Shown one piece after another: positions 12,601 to 27,600 of a DNA stretch of 64,000 nt. Below the pieces are notes generated by a model. It had not been told where the DNA came from. It saw nothing but the letters and a program-made list of their open reading frames with translations, and searched no databases. A program made the translations under genes and the position numbers. How positions within the stretch are numbered: position 1 is the stretch's first letter; each line of letters starts with the position of its first letter. Origin of the DNA: Henricia sp. BOLD:AAB3569 (Eukaryota > Echinodermata > Asteroidea > Spinulosida > Echinasteridae); NCBI GenBank assembly GCA_037783545.1, contig JBBELK010000093.1, positions 682,001-746,000 of the forward strand, written 5' to 3'.

Positions 12601-15600
12601 TTCACAGGATTTCCAATGTCCCCAAATTTTAATTAACCTTTTGATGACCAGAAAAACCTTTCTCAAATGGAAGATAGAAGTGGTTCCAACTGACGTATTA
12701 GGTGATTCCACTCGAGATGATTATTAGAAAACAAGCGTACTATGAGTTAGTTAGAAGTAAACTAGCCTGAAGAAATTTTAGCTCCATAGATGCATCAGTA
12801 CTTCAGAAAACCATGAAAATCTATATGGATTTTGTGTACAAGTGAATGGTAAAAAGTCCTGTGCACAGGACCTTTTTAGAAACCCACCTTCGGTTGTCAA
12901 TTTCCAACAAGAAATACAATTTTTGACGGAAATAAATTCATGTGGTGTTTGTTACCATTGCTATCAACAATTTGAGTAAGGCTTTTCTTGTCAACTCATG
13001 AAAAACAAAATTGGGTCATTGCAAATGATATAATGGGCAACAAGTTTAGACATGTTTATTTAAAGGACTGCACCTCTCCCAAAGTCTGTAACTGTTTGTG
13101 ATTGTATTTTAAATTAATTATTGTGCAGTTTTAATCTGTTTTTTAATTTTTTAATTTTATACATATTTTAACTGTTTTAAACTGTTAACTGGGACCTATG
13201 GGAGAACTTTTTTATATAAACTGAATAGGTTTCCCAGTATAAATAAGAAATAAATAAATAAATAGATCGGCCTTTAAACTGGAAGAATATGCTGAAAACA
13301 AGACTTACTAAGTCTATTGAAGGAAACGTTGAGGTAGTCAAGGGATGAACATTGCCACATGCATTCTGGTGGGATGTGCTCCAATTCATTGTGAGACAGG
13401 TCCAGATTGAGCAGTCTGGTTAGTTTAATGGACGCTGCTGGGAGCTCTGTTAGCTTGTTTCTGTAGACAAACAGAGAAAGTAACAAATCCTCACTGGGGC
13501 TTTTAAGCCTCAAGTAGCCTCCAATGAAATGCTCACATTTGCTCATGAATATTTATGAGGTGGAATAAGCCTGCCCACCTACCCACATGTACATGTAGCT
13601 ACAGAGAGTTTTACCAGAGCTTGTGCATACTTGCATGTTTGATGCACGTACATAAAACTACAGGGACTCAAAGGGGAGACCCCGGAAGTACTGTACTCTG
13701 GGGCTATTTCTCTGTCAGACCATTGGTTGTATTCAAAACAGCCGTTTTACAATGTGTCACTGGGCCAGAAGTAGGGAGATTGATAGCTTCTAGATTATCC
13801 AGGGTACATAAATGAATGGGGCTTGGCTAGAGGCCCAGATTTCCAAGGCCACAAAACTAACACTGTGCAAAAGTAACAATAGAGAATATTAAACTAGAGC
13901 TAGTGTATTGTTGTAGCTACATTAGAAACTGCTGGATATTGACCAATGAAATTGTGACATTTGCTCATAAATATGCATGATGCATATTAATCACACCAGC
14001 CTTGCTAGAGAGAGTGCCCTAGCAAGGGCTGCTTTCGAGCGCGGCACCAGGGATCCCTGGTGTTCGCCAGAAAGCGCATTGGTGCACCAGATGGTGACAC
14101 CAACTGGGAGACATGCGCAGTTGCGCGTACTCGTGCATGACTCAGCGAAAATGGCTGGCGCGTCGTAGAATGATTCTGGAAATTTGGGTTGATATTTTGA
14201 ATGTTCAAGCTTCCACATCAAAACAAAATGTTGTAAATATTTTCATGATTTATTTTCATCAGATATCTGTGATTTATTTTGTGGAAAACCAAGATTTGAT
14301 TAGCGGGGATGTAATTTTTAATGACCGTGGTGCACCAGGGATCCCTATAACACTTTTGAGCGCTATCGCATGTACGCATGTGTGTGACGCAACGTTCCCA
14401 ACGCCTAGGAGCACCAGGGACGAGCGCTCAAAAGCAGCTCAGGTGGGGAACTGGTTGATATTGATCTGTGAGAGCTCACATTCACTCATGAATATGCGTG
14501 AACATATTAACCACTTGATGATTCCGGAGGACGTGTAAACATGTGCTGGCAATGTATAGTCACAGGGGCGGATGGCTTGGAGCATTGCAAAGTATGATTG
14601 TTTGGTGAGAAGATTCACACAACTTAAAATGTAGAAATGACTCTGAAGAATCGGTATTTGTGGTGCTTGACCTGGTCGTAACTTTTGGCCAATCACATTT
14701 GCCTATTTAAAAAATTGGTATTTTTTTGCCCAAAAAAGAAAATTCCGGCATCAACTATTTAAAGACACCAACCTTGCTAAAGAGAGTGTAACCAGAGCTG
14801 GGGCGTACTGCCCTAGCCAGGTGGGGAACTGTTGGACGTTGTTGCTGCTGAGATTGAGGTCAACCAATGTGTAGGAGACTTCCAGGGGCTCTTCACTCAC
14901 GTTGGTAATCTGCCAGAATTAAACAGATAGGAAGTGGGTTTCAATGGTAAAGGGAATTTGACAATGAAGATGTTATTTTCGAACATCATGTTATTTTTCA
15001 AACAACATGTTATTTTCAAATGTTATTTTTTTCTTGTCTCAAAATAAACGTTGCTCCAAAAGGGCAAGAATTTCTCATAACGTATGTACCCTGGGTCCTA
15101 TTTCATAAAGCCCACTTAGAAACATTCCTAAATAAACATTCTTAACTCATATTTTTAAAGATAGGAAAAATTAGATTTATTGTTCCTAAATCCACTTTTA
15201 TGAAAAAGGACCCTGGTCAGACAAAAAGTGTCTTTCTTTGTCACATACATTGCATGGACATTTTGTCTGGAGAGGTTACGGATAGGCATGTTGTTACACG
15301 ATAGAACAACATAAGGTATTCATTTTATTTTGGAACACGATAAAAATTTTTATATTAATAAAGTCTTGTTTGCAAATTTACCCCTTAACAAGGAAAGTCG
15401 TGCAAAAGGAGTTGAATGTTGCACAGTCTGGGCTGAGGTTTTGTGACCAGTTCTAAAAATGGGTCTACAAAGGGGGGAGGGAGGTCCAAAAGCAATAAAA
15501 TTTTACTCACAGGGAGGAGTTTAATAGGGTTAATGTATTACCTTATTCCCAGATAGGTCCAATGTCTGTAGGTTACTGTTGCCGAATACGTGAAGTGGCA

Positions 15601-18600
15601 GTGTCTGGAACTGGTTGTTCCTCAGATCAAGGTGTTGAAGTTTTGGCAAGGCCTGAAAAAAAATAATTAATTTTTTATTTTATTTTACTAATTCCTTCTG
15701 GTACTGAAACCTCAAAAGCGCTCACACCACTTCAACTCAGATCATGAAGATTATTAAAGAGAAGAGAAGAAATGCTCAGTTTTATAGGTGGCAGGAAACC
15801 CCCCTTCACAGGTCAGTCTAGGGCAACCCACAGAATCAAGCAAGGAATGAAATACTGACCAATGCAGGAGTTGAACAAGGTCGTGTGGTTAAGACGTCTG
15901 CCTTGTTTGCAGGAGATCGTGGGTTCGAGTCCCACCCGAGCACGCTATGAAGTTTTCATAGTGTGTTGGGAAAGCACCGAGTATACAGTGTAAATAATGA
16001 CGTCGGGAAAGGGCAAAACAAACCGTAATTAACATTCAGTCTCCCTGACGCAAGTTAAATCAATTTCTGAAGGGCCACAGAAGTGGAAGGCGAGCAAAGT
16101 ACCGCTAGGGTTACAAAGCATGCTTAAAGAAAGGGACAACACTTGTTTGAAGTTATCGACGAATTTAATAAAAAATATTACCGATGTATTGCCCCGTGCA
16201 TAAACATTCTTGAAATCAGAGAATCTTGTTTTCAACGTCGGCAACATAATTAATTTTGATGATAAACTCTGCAACTAATGCAACTATGTGCTGCGCCATG
16301 TTTGAAATTTTGAAAGGGATGACTTCTTCAACCATGCAATGATTGCATGGATGACGTCAGGATTGATGCCTTGTTTCCAGACTCCCATACCTGTACGCTG
16401 TGAAGTATGTAAAAATCTGTTGTGTCCTGACTCACGCCCTCTCAAATCCGTGCGCCGAACTGCAAAAGATGGCGACTTACATTATGAAGCGTACAGAGTT
16501 AGGCAACCCTTTGCAAGAGTTGTCCCTTCGTTTAATTAAGTGGTTTGAGCCACTCTAGCCTTAGAAAGAGTTTAGCATGGAACTTGACAGAACACAATAA
16601 ATTTCTAGTGAGCTGGAGATACTCACACTGGCTAGTCTATGTGGAAACTCCTCCACAGCGTTGTTACTGAGGTCCAGTTTCTCCAGGAAGGCAAACTGTT
16701 CCCTCAGCTTCTCCTCTGATTGGGCGAGCCCCTGCAGATCTGCGATGTGATTGGCTGACAGGTCCAGCAGGTGGACGTGTTGGTCCAAGGTTTCCTGCAG
16801 GTCCAGCAGGGAATGGTTGAGGCGCAGCATGTGCCTGGACTCGCGACGATTCCCTGGTGGGGGGATTTGTTGGAAAAAGACAACACACGGCCGTAATGAA
16901 TAATAATAATAATAATGGTGTCTTATATAGCGCACATATCTATCCTGCAGGATTCTCATGGCGATTATTTACAACATTGTTACCCTGGTCATTGGGCACA
17001 ACTACCTGAGGAGTATGCAGCCCCGGCAGCCTGACACAAGCGCCCAAAGGATGCAAACCTTGCCGGTACCCGTTTACTTCTGGGTGGAGAGGGGCAACTG
17101 ATGGCAAAGTGCCTTGCCCAAAGGCACATGCACCATGGACACGACCGGAATTGAACCGATGACCGCTCCACCATGGTATTGAACAAGGAGAAACATTTGT
17201 TGTGAATGTTGAATGTGCTCAATTAAAATAAAAACGATGTTTGTCAAAAATTACATCTTTCCTTTATGAAGATCAATCACTTAACAGAAATGAGAGAAAA
17301 TTATAAATTAGGTCATGTCCCCAGAGCCCCATAGGTTTGTGTGTACATTGCTAACCTTGTTTATAATCCACTCCCATGATAAGGTGTATTCATGGAAGCA
17401 TATACTTACTCCTTTGGACAGGTGTGCTGTGCCACTGAGTTGCCAGGGAAGGGGACAACACAGGGAGTGCCGCAGGGGGCGACACAGAGGGTACCACAGG
17501 GGGTGAGGAGGGCACCACGTCCGGCATAGCACCAAACAGCTGAGAGGGTTCCATGAACTCTAAGTCTGTTATACTACTGTCGCTCATGTTGCTAAGAGAT
17601 GCCAACCGGCTGGGTTTGGGCGATTCTGGAATTGAAAAACGGGAAGTATTTTCCAAAAGGGAATAAGGGCATGGTTGGTGAGTCTTAAAGGCACAAGCTC
17701 GTCAGCAATACGCGCGCACCAAATTCATGCCACGAAATACGCAGCTCCATAGCAAAGGCATGGAGCTGCGTATTTCGTGGCACGAATTTGTCGCGCGCGC
17801 ATTGCTGACGAGCTTGTGCTTTTTACTGTACATGTATGTTTAAGACCGGCTACGGACCTAGATGCCAATAATAGGTTGTTTTTGTTTGCACACGCAATGT
17901 ACGTTGCACGCATTCTGGTAAACGTACGTGAATTGTTGTCACACCACATAAAATTTGCTTTCAACCATGTGTACGTGCGCTGACTTGGGTCAGATTATAA
18001 AGCATTTTAAAACAATCTTTATCATCCATTTCAGACCTCCCACGTGACATGTTTCCACCAAGAGGAATGCGTAAACTGTAAACTATTTAAGAGTTTGGTA
18101 TAAATTATGCTACAAGATAGTAAAAGCAGAAATATGAAACATGTAGAGCATAAAACGACAGTGGATGGCTTCAAACTCATATTTTTAAGCATGGCTTAAA
18201 CATGGAACATTTGGCCAGAACATGAAAAATAGCGTACATGGCTGCAAGTGCCAGTATTTTAAACTAATTTTTATATTAGCTTGCTTTAAATTTACTGCCC
18301 GAGTTGACTTTACCTGAGTTGACTTTACCCGAGTTGACCTGACCAATGTGGTTGACTTGAAAATGATGCCAAACGACTTGGCTTGGGACTCGGAAAGTTT
18401 GACTTGACTTGACATGGAACTCAAAGGTAGTTTCACTTGACTTGAGACTCGAGTCAAAGCGTGGCAACTGCAGCAATGCCTTGTAGTATAGCATTGCCAT
18501 TTTGGGGAAAACATCCTTTGCCCAGTTTTCATACAAATTGGCGGTTCCTATACACTACAAGGAATCATTGCAATTGTCATTCTATGTGAAGTTCATATGG

Positions 18601-21600
18601 GTCATAACACTGTATTTTGTGTTCTTTGTAAACCAATAAAGTACGAGTCCCACTTGTTTTCAATAACATAATCTCTGTCGTTTCTTGGTATACATCTCCA
18701 TTAACCCCAACACTCCTCAATCCTCCATACATGTAGGGAGTTAGGGTTAATTATTAAAAAGGTACCATGACCAAAGCTAAAACTCACTTGACTGGGAGCT
18801 ACTCTGAGGCGTCTGTAGCTGGTCCTCCGAGCTCACAGACAGATTACTCTTCATCTCATTATCAGTCTGTTGGGCGGAAAAAATGAAATATTTCTTGAAT
18901 TAATGTAACTTACAGTACTCCATAAGTAGAAAATTCAGAAGTGACATGCCAGAGGCAATGTAATTATGGTTGCCAAGAGAATAGTCATCAGAATGCATTT
19001 CGTGCCATCTACCCATGACGTACTGGGGTAAACACTAAAGGCACCTTTCTCAAGGTCAATTTGTTCATCCGTCATGCGTTTTTCATCCATTTGCGTCTGA
19101 ATCACTCCATATACCGATACAGACAGACGAGCACAGTGCAAATGCAACGCGCGCAAGACGGATGAAAAACGAACCTTGCTTAATCAGGTGACGTTGGTTT
19201 TTTGAAAACAGACACAGAAAATGTACACATGTCCAAAACACACGTCTTAAATTTGAAGTGTACTACAGTCAAACTGGTCTATATAGTGGCCACTTTCGGA
19301 TGGTAAAAACCTAGCCACTATAAACAGGTGGCCATTTTACAAAGGTTGCATAATAGCATTATGCATAAGCAAATGCCATTTGGGACCACTCACAAGCGGC
19401 CACTATGAGCAGGTGGCCTCTATCCAGTGTCGACTATAGGCAAGTTTGGCTTGATGTGGTTGGGTTCTTTTAAAGTCTACTTGTGCCATTTTTATGTTTG
19501 TCGTGCACTCATCAGTAAGATAAGTCAACTTCTGACCACAAACGTGACACTTTCTTTTTCAGGAGCTTCATTTTCCAATATGAAGCTAAAATTGGGAGAA
19601 TTTTTTCGTATTTTGCCAAAATACAGCGCACAGTGTAGCTTGCTTTGAAAATGTACATGGCACTACTTTTGGATTACGTTCGTTTCTAACACCACAATTT
19701 AACCATACCAGTCTTTACTTTGAACAAATGCTTACCTGTGGCCTGGAGCGGATGTTGATGTAGGATTCAATGCTGAGGAGACTGGGTGACTGGGGCCTGG
19801 ATGAGGAGCTGCCACAGGAGCAGGAATCCCTGCTGGCTGAAGCCTGCTCTCTTAGGCCTTGGGAGTAAATGTCAACAGGGTCTTATTCCACTGATGCAAT
19901 GTTATCAATGTTACGTCTTATGGGTATTTCCACAGTAAAGGGGGCATTTTGGCAACACAGACCATATTTTTGAGGAAATACCTTTGTCTGGTCTCAAAGT
20001 AAAAGAAATAAGTTTAAGTTGTTCTGAAGAGATAACTTGGGCCAAAAAAAGGTTACAAATAGTGTGACAACATGCCTTTTAAGAAACCCGTGTACAAATT
20101 TCCAATATACGCTCGTAACCTGGACTGACACTTGTGTTACATTTTAGCCCGTCCCGGTAATTTGTTTTCACACTATTTGTAACACTTTTAGGGCCTAAGT
20201 TATCTATTCAGAACAATTGAAACTTATTTCTTTTATTTTGAGACCAGACAAAGGTATTTTCTGGAAAATTTGGTCTGTGTTGCCAAAATGCCCCCTTTAC
20301 CGTGGAAAGACTCTATTATGTATTTACCATACCTCATACATATTCATAAACAAAAGTCCCATTTTCATTGGCCCATTCACCATCACGTGCCAGTGGTTAT
20401 TTTGGCCGTTTACCAGTGCATGAGCCCTTAGTCCCACTCGTATCGCGAGCATAGTAAACTATCCTTCAATTACCCTTGAAACAGTTTACTGCTCACATGC
20501 TTTAATACAAAATAACCCTTTCTCGGCTACCCGGGAATTGTTTACTTTTATGTGCTTTATAAAGCAGCCAGGTGTAGCACGTATAGCATGCAGAATACGC
20601 GACACCACCGCGCGAGTACAACATGCACATGAGCTGAATGTAAAGATGGTAAAAACAAATATAACATGGTTTATTAAGGGTGGTTATAGTCAGTATTAGC
20701 TTCCCTCGGTTCTGAAAGTTGACAAACTAGTTCCCTCATCTCCTTTTAACAACTTCTAATACCTCAGGGAGCTAATATCGACTATCCATCCTCAATAGTC
20801 ACTGGTTATACCTCGTCCTGATTTGAAAATCACAGGCATGCTTTTCCACCTTGGTTTTATTAGAAGCCAAAAGCCAAATTCAGTTCTACAAAATTCCATA
20901 TACTTCATGCAAACTGCATGCTGCTAGGCTACAGATGAACTTTTTAAAACATGTTTGTGTTAAACTAATTTTGTAAAAAGTTTCCTTGAGTCACTGTTAA
21001 CATTCCATCGTGGAAAATCATCAGCAGCGAGGCAGTGCCATGAAATTGGGCCTAAATCGCATGCATTTTTAAAAATATTATCATGGGCACTGATAGCATC
21101 ATCTATAGCACAAGTACTTGACATGCAAATCCACTGGCATATGGGTCATTCTATAAATTTGGGGTCCAACGTGTGACATTTTCCTGTCCCTGTTACACCT
21201 GACATACTGCCATTTGCCGTACAAGTATTATTAAAAATGCCTTCAAAACACATTTTTATGTATTGTACTTTATGTAATCACTCTTTGAAATAGAAGGCAT
21301 TTAAAGAATATGTCCTGAATTTACAAACTACAACATTTTACAAGATGTCAGACGTAACAGGGGACAGAAAAACTGGACCCCAAATTTATAGAATGACCCA
21401 TATACTGTAGTTCTTGTAAATGCTGTTTTCACTACGTACACGTCAAACCATGTTCTATATGTACATTACATGCCATGGAAATCAGTCAACCAAAACTCAG
21501 AAGCTATTCAAATCCTTCAAATGTAGTTTAAATTAGTGTCTTAGTCCACCCAGTCAAACACAAATGTTTTTAAAAGCCATCCTAAAAACCCAGTTAAAAC

Positions 21601-24600
21601 AAAATTAAAAAGAGGAAACCGAGGGAAAAACACTATTAAAAGGAGGTGCTACTTTAAGTGTAGTGTTGTAAGTTTGATTGAACATGCAGCCACAACAAAT
21701 CATGCAGTGAGTGTAACAACACACCTTAAGGATAATTTCTGTAATGCATAGTTCCGACCTGTCAATCAACCGAACCCGCCAACCAATCACAACAGAGCTA
21801 GCAGACAGCGCCCACATAGGTCAAAGTGCATTGCCTCACAAACCAACATCACGCGATTTTTTATTTTAAGGCCGGGCAATTCGCTAAGAAAGCGAATTGT
21901 TATGAATATATGACATCTCTGTATCACTGGCCTTTTATTAAGTTTGTGCTACGGTAACTGTCGACCCTGAAACATGAATACCTTTGAGTTTTCTCCAATG
22001 AATCTGTGCTTTCCGTTGAAAGTCCCGTTGGTTTGTACAGTGTGTGTGGCCATTTTGACGATAGCGTGTGAGGCATAGCAACAATATCCAAGGGGGCGGG
22101 GTTAATTGGGCAATCTCGGAACTATGCATTATGTGCACTTCCCCAAAGGATCCAAATGAATTTTTCTTTAGTTCCCAGCAAACTTTAACAGAACTCAGAT
22201 ACCACAGAATAGACCGATCCAGTAGGCACCACCCACGTAGAAACAGGTCTAGCAACATCAAAGTGCGCAGAATCATTAGATTGCTTGGATCACCAAAAGA
22301 CCCCGTGGATCACCATTGTCCTTCAGAATGATTGGTTGGTGAAAAGTTCGGGGGCGGGGCTTAAACGCTCCTGGATCGGTCTATTGCCCAAGGCTATGGC
22401 TGAAGTTCAAGTTACTGTAATCAGATCACAAGGGTGGAAATCTGGTGGCGATTTCAACCAAGATATACCCATTAAAATTTCTAAAAAACCTGCAAATTTG
22501 GCTAAAGAAAGGTGATTGGTTTCCGACAAGATTAATTAAGAATGACGTGAAAAAAAAGAAAATATTTTAAGCAAACACCCTTTAAGTTGTAAAAACCATG
22601 CAATAGCCAGTACACAGAGGATTGGTGAAGCCAATCCTATAAAATTGCAATTTTGTGAGCTAAACCATAAACTCCAACCCAAACCTTCAGGCCCATTGTA
22701 CCCTTTGAAATGACCAACAATTTTACTTCATGAGTTCACAAGAAAACAAAACTTATTGCAGGAATCTGCAAAAGATACATTGAGCTATTTAATCCTCCAA
22801 CATACCACAGGGTGCTTTTGGAAGATGGAGAGCTTTTGGAAGACACATTTTTGTATTTTTTTAAATTACTGAAATACAATTGTAACACCGCTTGTAATCC
22901 TTAGGCCTGTTATGCTACGTTTACACCATGTCCCCGGCAGTCCCGGCGCCCCGGTTTGGCCAAAACGTAGCGTGCCGTGGAACTTTTGTCGTCTTTTTAT
23001 TACTTTGGCTCGACTCGGCCCTAGTTGGGCCGGTGTGTTGCGTTCTACCACGGTGCGTTACGTCCCGGTACGTAAAGCGTGGCGCGCCGTGCCTGTTCCG
23101 GGCCGCGAGACGGACGGCGCGCTACGTTTTAAGCGCCGTTCCACTACGGATGGGTCCACGTCCCAGGCCGGCCTGCTAAGTTCTGATGCGGTGCCTCACG
23201 TCCGTCCCGTTCGTGTCACGTTTGTTGTCCCGGCCCAATACTGCTGCGGCGCCCTGCGACTGAACGCGGCAGCTTTCACGTTTCACGCCCCGGTGGTCAC
23301 CCGGTGGTCTCCCGGTGAGCCCCGGTTGGTATAAGTAGTGCGCTCCACACCTTCATTTTCACTTCGTCCTGGAGCGCGACGCAGTGAGGCGTAACTGGCC
23401 GTGAGCAACAACCGTCACACACCTTGGCGCACCGCAGTTTACCAGGCCGCATTCACACCATGCTGTGGACGCTACCGTGGCAGACCGTGGGGTGCCGGGC
23501 TTCCAAACGCGGCGGAGCGCGAGGCACCGGCCGCGATCAGAGTTCCCCGGCACCCCAAGGTGCCACACCCCGGTGAGTCAAGGCACACTGCGGTCCGTCA
23601 CGCCCTGTGACGGAAGCCCCGTCCCACTGCGGCCCAGGACGATTCTCATTAGTGCCGGGACTGCCGGGGCAAATTTTTTGACAGAGCTGCTCACCGGCCG
23701 GTGGCAAGGGTGAGCTACGGTCATTCACGTTTCGCCACCCTGGTCCCCTACGCTCCCCGACGTCCATCCCGGTGCCTCCACGGTGCTTCTCTACCGGGGC
23801 GCCGGGACTGCCGGGGACATGGTGTAAACGTAGCATTAGAGATTGCATTGTGTGACCTTTAAAGGTACACACCTGCCTACTGTTTACATGATTTAGTGAT
23901 GTAGCAGCATTGACAATACTTTTTTGATGGTCGAAAACGGTCAAAAGACGGGTTATACGCTTTACCAGCCGTTGCAACTACGCGAGAGCCTCACGACTTT
24001 GTCACAAACGATTCGCTCTTCTCCTGCTCAGGATATCTCCAATTTTCTGCTCACGATTTCACTGGACAGCCCGGACGACCGAATAGGAATTTCCGTTTTC
24101 TTTTGAGGAGTTGGCATCATGTTTTTTCTTCACGAACGTACGTGCACCGAAGCAACACGCCCTTCCGTGTGTGTGTGTGTACTCAGGCTATTTGCCGTGT
24201 ACTGCGCGGGGCAAATTTCTACACTCCACGGTATAGCCTGCCGTAGCACGCGCTCGCTCCCGTTCTCCGGACTCTCGAAACAAACAATTATGTTCGAATT
24301 TTCATACTTATGTTTAACTTTGTTTCATACCTGTATTGTGAATTACTTATAAATATTGGGGGGAAATCAGAGTTGAATTTGGTGCAGTTCTGCAGTAACA
24401 AACTTTTATACGGCTGGAAATACAACTAACTCACAAGACCACTTGACTTTTCGGAACCAGAATTTGGTTCCGAAAAGTCACGTGACCTTGGATTTTTCAA
24501 AAGTGCTCAAAAACGGTTAAATTTGACGGCGTCTTTTCAGGATATATCTAATTTACTCTCGGATGCGCTTCAGAATAATGTATGGGTCTATTTCGAGCCC

Positions 24601-27600
24601 AAAATAGCCCAACAAAGAAGGTGTGTTCCTTTAATGTTGAGATCACTAACCAGTCACGCCAGCCCTGGGAAATCTCCGCCTCCAGCCAGGCCCTATAAAA
24701 TCTATCAATAATCATACATATGGCCCTATGACAGTAAAGAGATTGCTAAGAAGATGAAGTCCACTGAAGTGTTGGATGGTAGATTCGTCTGAAAATAACA
24801 CTCAGTTCCACTGTTCAGTTGTCCAATTCGCATGTTTTTTTTGTGCAAAGGCCAGGCATTATATTTGTATACTTTTTACGCAAGATGTGGCCGAAGTTAA
24901 AGTTAACCCTTAGACATGCACTGCATGTAAAATTACTAGGTAGTTAAAAGGGGAGAGTCTGAGTACCCTGGGGCTATTTCTGTCAGGCCATGGTTGCAAA
25001 TAGGTGTCATTTACATTGTGTCACAGCCATATATATGATTATTGATAGCTTCTATTATGCATGGGGCTTGGCTAGAAGCCTAGATTTCCCAGGTTTGGAA
25101 TATATACTACCTCGTTGTAGACTCTCAAGGCAGCGTGGGTCGTCAGGGTTAATGGGCAGGTTGGCACTGCTGAGAGACCGTCGCCAAGGCGTTAGACTGC
25201 TCGACATTTTGCGAATCATTTCCATCTCACCAGCCGAGCGCTGACGCCTGCGATTCATGGCCCTGGTGATGTTATCCACTTCAGAGTCTTATAGTGGAAA
25301 ATGGTGGGTGGTCGGGTGAGGGGGAGAGTGGGGGTGGGAGTGGGAGTGGGGGTGGGAGTGGGGGTGGGGGTGGGGGTGGTGGTGCAGGGGGGTAAGGGGC
25401 AAAGAGTGAGTGAGCCAAGTGTTAGTCGAAAAACTCTTCAGATGTTAGTTTGTGAACATGCTTGGGTGAATCCACTCTAGCGTCGATTAGAGTCAATTCC
25501 AAGTTGAGAATCAGAATCGCGATTACAACTTTTGGAGAAATCGATTCCTAATTGTTGGCAATTCCAGGAAGTACCCGTCGATACAGCATATTAGAGATGC
25601 AGAAATTACAAAATTCCAGGGATTTGTCCAGTGTTGTGTGTCAGGTTTGAGATTCCTGTTTTGAAAATAAAATCCAAATGGATTAGTATTTTCTAAGCTG
25701 AATCGGAATCGATTCCAAAATTGTTGGAATCGTCCAAGCCTTTATCCATGAGTGGTTCACACATTACAAAACTTAGTATAGTGTTGTACAATGTAACTGG
25801 GCAGCTACCCAAAGTTGAGTCTGGTTCGTATTTTATGTGAAAGGCAACGCAAACTCAAATACAAATTTGTGTTGGCATTCATATTTTCTGAAGTACAGTC
25901 GAACCTCGTTAATAATAAGAGGTCTTTGGAACTTTATCTTCAGAGAAACCTTGACGTGAATTATCAGGAATAAAAACAAAGAACAAAGGGTTGGGAACTA
26001 AAATTTTCTTGAGATAAGCTGAATGTTATTATTATCGAGATTCGACTGTCAAACTTAGTCCTCAGGAGCTGAGGCAGGCCCGTAGTCAAGGGGGTGCATA
26101 CACACCCCAGAAGAACCATCAAACCATCAGAGGTCAACTTTTTGTGAAGACAGCTATTTTACCTATAGCAAGTAAATTTTTCAGGTGATTGATACAAAAA
26201 GAGTCAAATTTTGCATCGACAGATAACTTACTGAAAACAAAACAAAGCTTTTTTTGTTAGTTTTTTAATTTGTTGAGGTCGGTAAAAAAGAAATGTGTCC
26301 AGCTCAACAAAAAAGTTCAAAAATGCTTTGAACTAAATGCACAATTTATTTTACTAGAACTGCTGAAACTGATTAATGGCCACCATTATCATAAGCACCG
26401 CGGGTCAAGTGTAGAAGGCTGCACACAAATCAGTACCCTAACACACCCCAAATGGTCTTTACAAGAGACATGACACGAGCTCCTTCGCCCACATTACAGG
26501 TTCCTATTTAGTAGCTGCTGGCACTTATTATGACGTTGTCCTCGTCAAAAACGAAGAATTCCCTCCCAATCTTGGTCAAATCCAATAACAGGTACCGCAT
26601 AGCATTTGAAACACTGACCAATAGCAGTGCACGTACATGTACTATCAACGATAGAATGGGTAATGCTATCAGCAATGAGCTTTCACCATGATTCCCCAGA
26701 CCTGATGTGCGAGCTTCCACAGCAGGTCGGGGTACGAGACTACCAGCCACCATGATATTTAATATAATTGCCCAATGATATTGTGTGTTCAATTATGCAT
26801 GTAGCACATGTGGTCTAGTGGGTATGAAGCGGAACTCCCAATCGGAGGTTGTAGGGTTCAAGCCCCACTTCGACCAACGTGTCTGTGTCCCTTAATTCCA
26901 GTTGCCTCTTCAACCCAAGCGATATTTGGGAAGCTGTTAAGGGGAATGCCACAATCTAACTGCTAATAGGGTTGAGCGCCTGGCCAGCAGCCATCTAGTT
27001 AAAGCGGAATGGTTCTGGCGATTCCCTGATGGCAGCGGTAATAATGGCAACAGCGCCAGACCCCGCAGGGTGGACATGTGCTATATAAGAATCCACCATT
27101 ATTATTATTATTATTATTATTATGTAAATACGACTTGCAGTCTGTCAATAGGCCCTTAAAAGTAAAAGAATGCAGTAAAAAATATAAATTTTGTTTAAAA
27201 TGTGTACAAAGTGCAAAGTGCAGGAGAGAAACAAGTGTTAAATATAAGTCAGCTAGTGGCATTGGAAAGCATTAATTTAGCATGAGTGATAAAGAAGCTT
27301 TTTATAAAGTGAGAGTTGAGTATTATTATTAGCTTCATTAGAAAGTTTGAGTTTTTAGAACAGTGTTGTGCAGACAAATTTAGCAAAGTCTGAATACAAG
27401 TAAACTGGGTCCTCTGCCCTGCCCTAAAATGGAAAACTGCAGTATCTGCGAAAATGTGAAAATGAAATAAAATGGCAGGAAAGTTTCTTCACAATACACT
27501 ACGTTCCTTTTATTTCATCACACAGTGCTGGTTATACATGTAGTTTGGTAGTTCAATCTGCACAAATTAAAATGGTATTGACCACTCTCACAGACACCAT

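Noticed and set aside
15880-15950. Possible functional tRNA gene
   Set aside because: Acceptor stem does not pair convincingly and an inverse SINE copy with the same downstream sequence exists at 42895.
22912-23977. Several open frames of 69-146 codons in a GC-rich block
   Set aside because: GC-rich DNA has few stops by chance; all lie in or overlap the Harbinger-like MITE and none resembles a transposase.
23924-24106. Short plus-strand open frame starting MMVENGQKTGYTLYQPLQL
   Set aside because: No neighbouring exon-like sequence or splice sites, antisense to the LRRK2 transcript, and no known domain.
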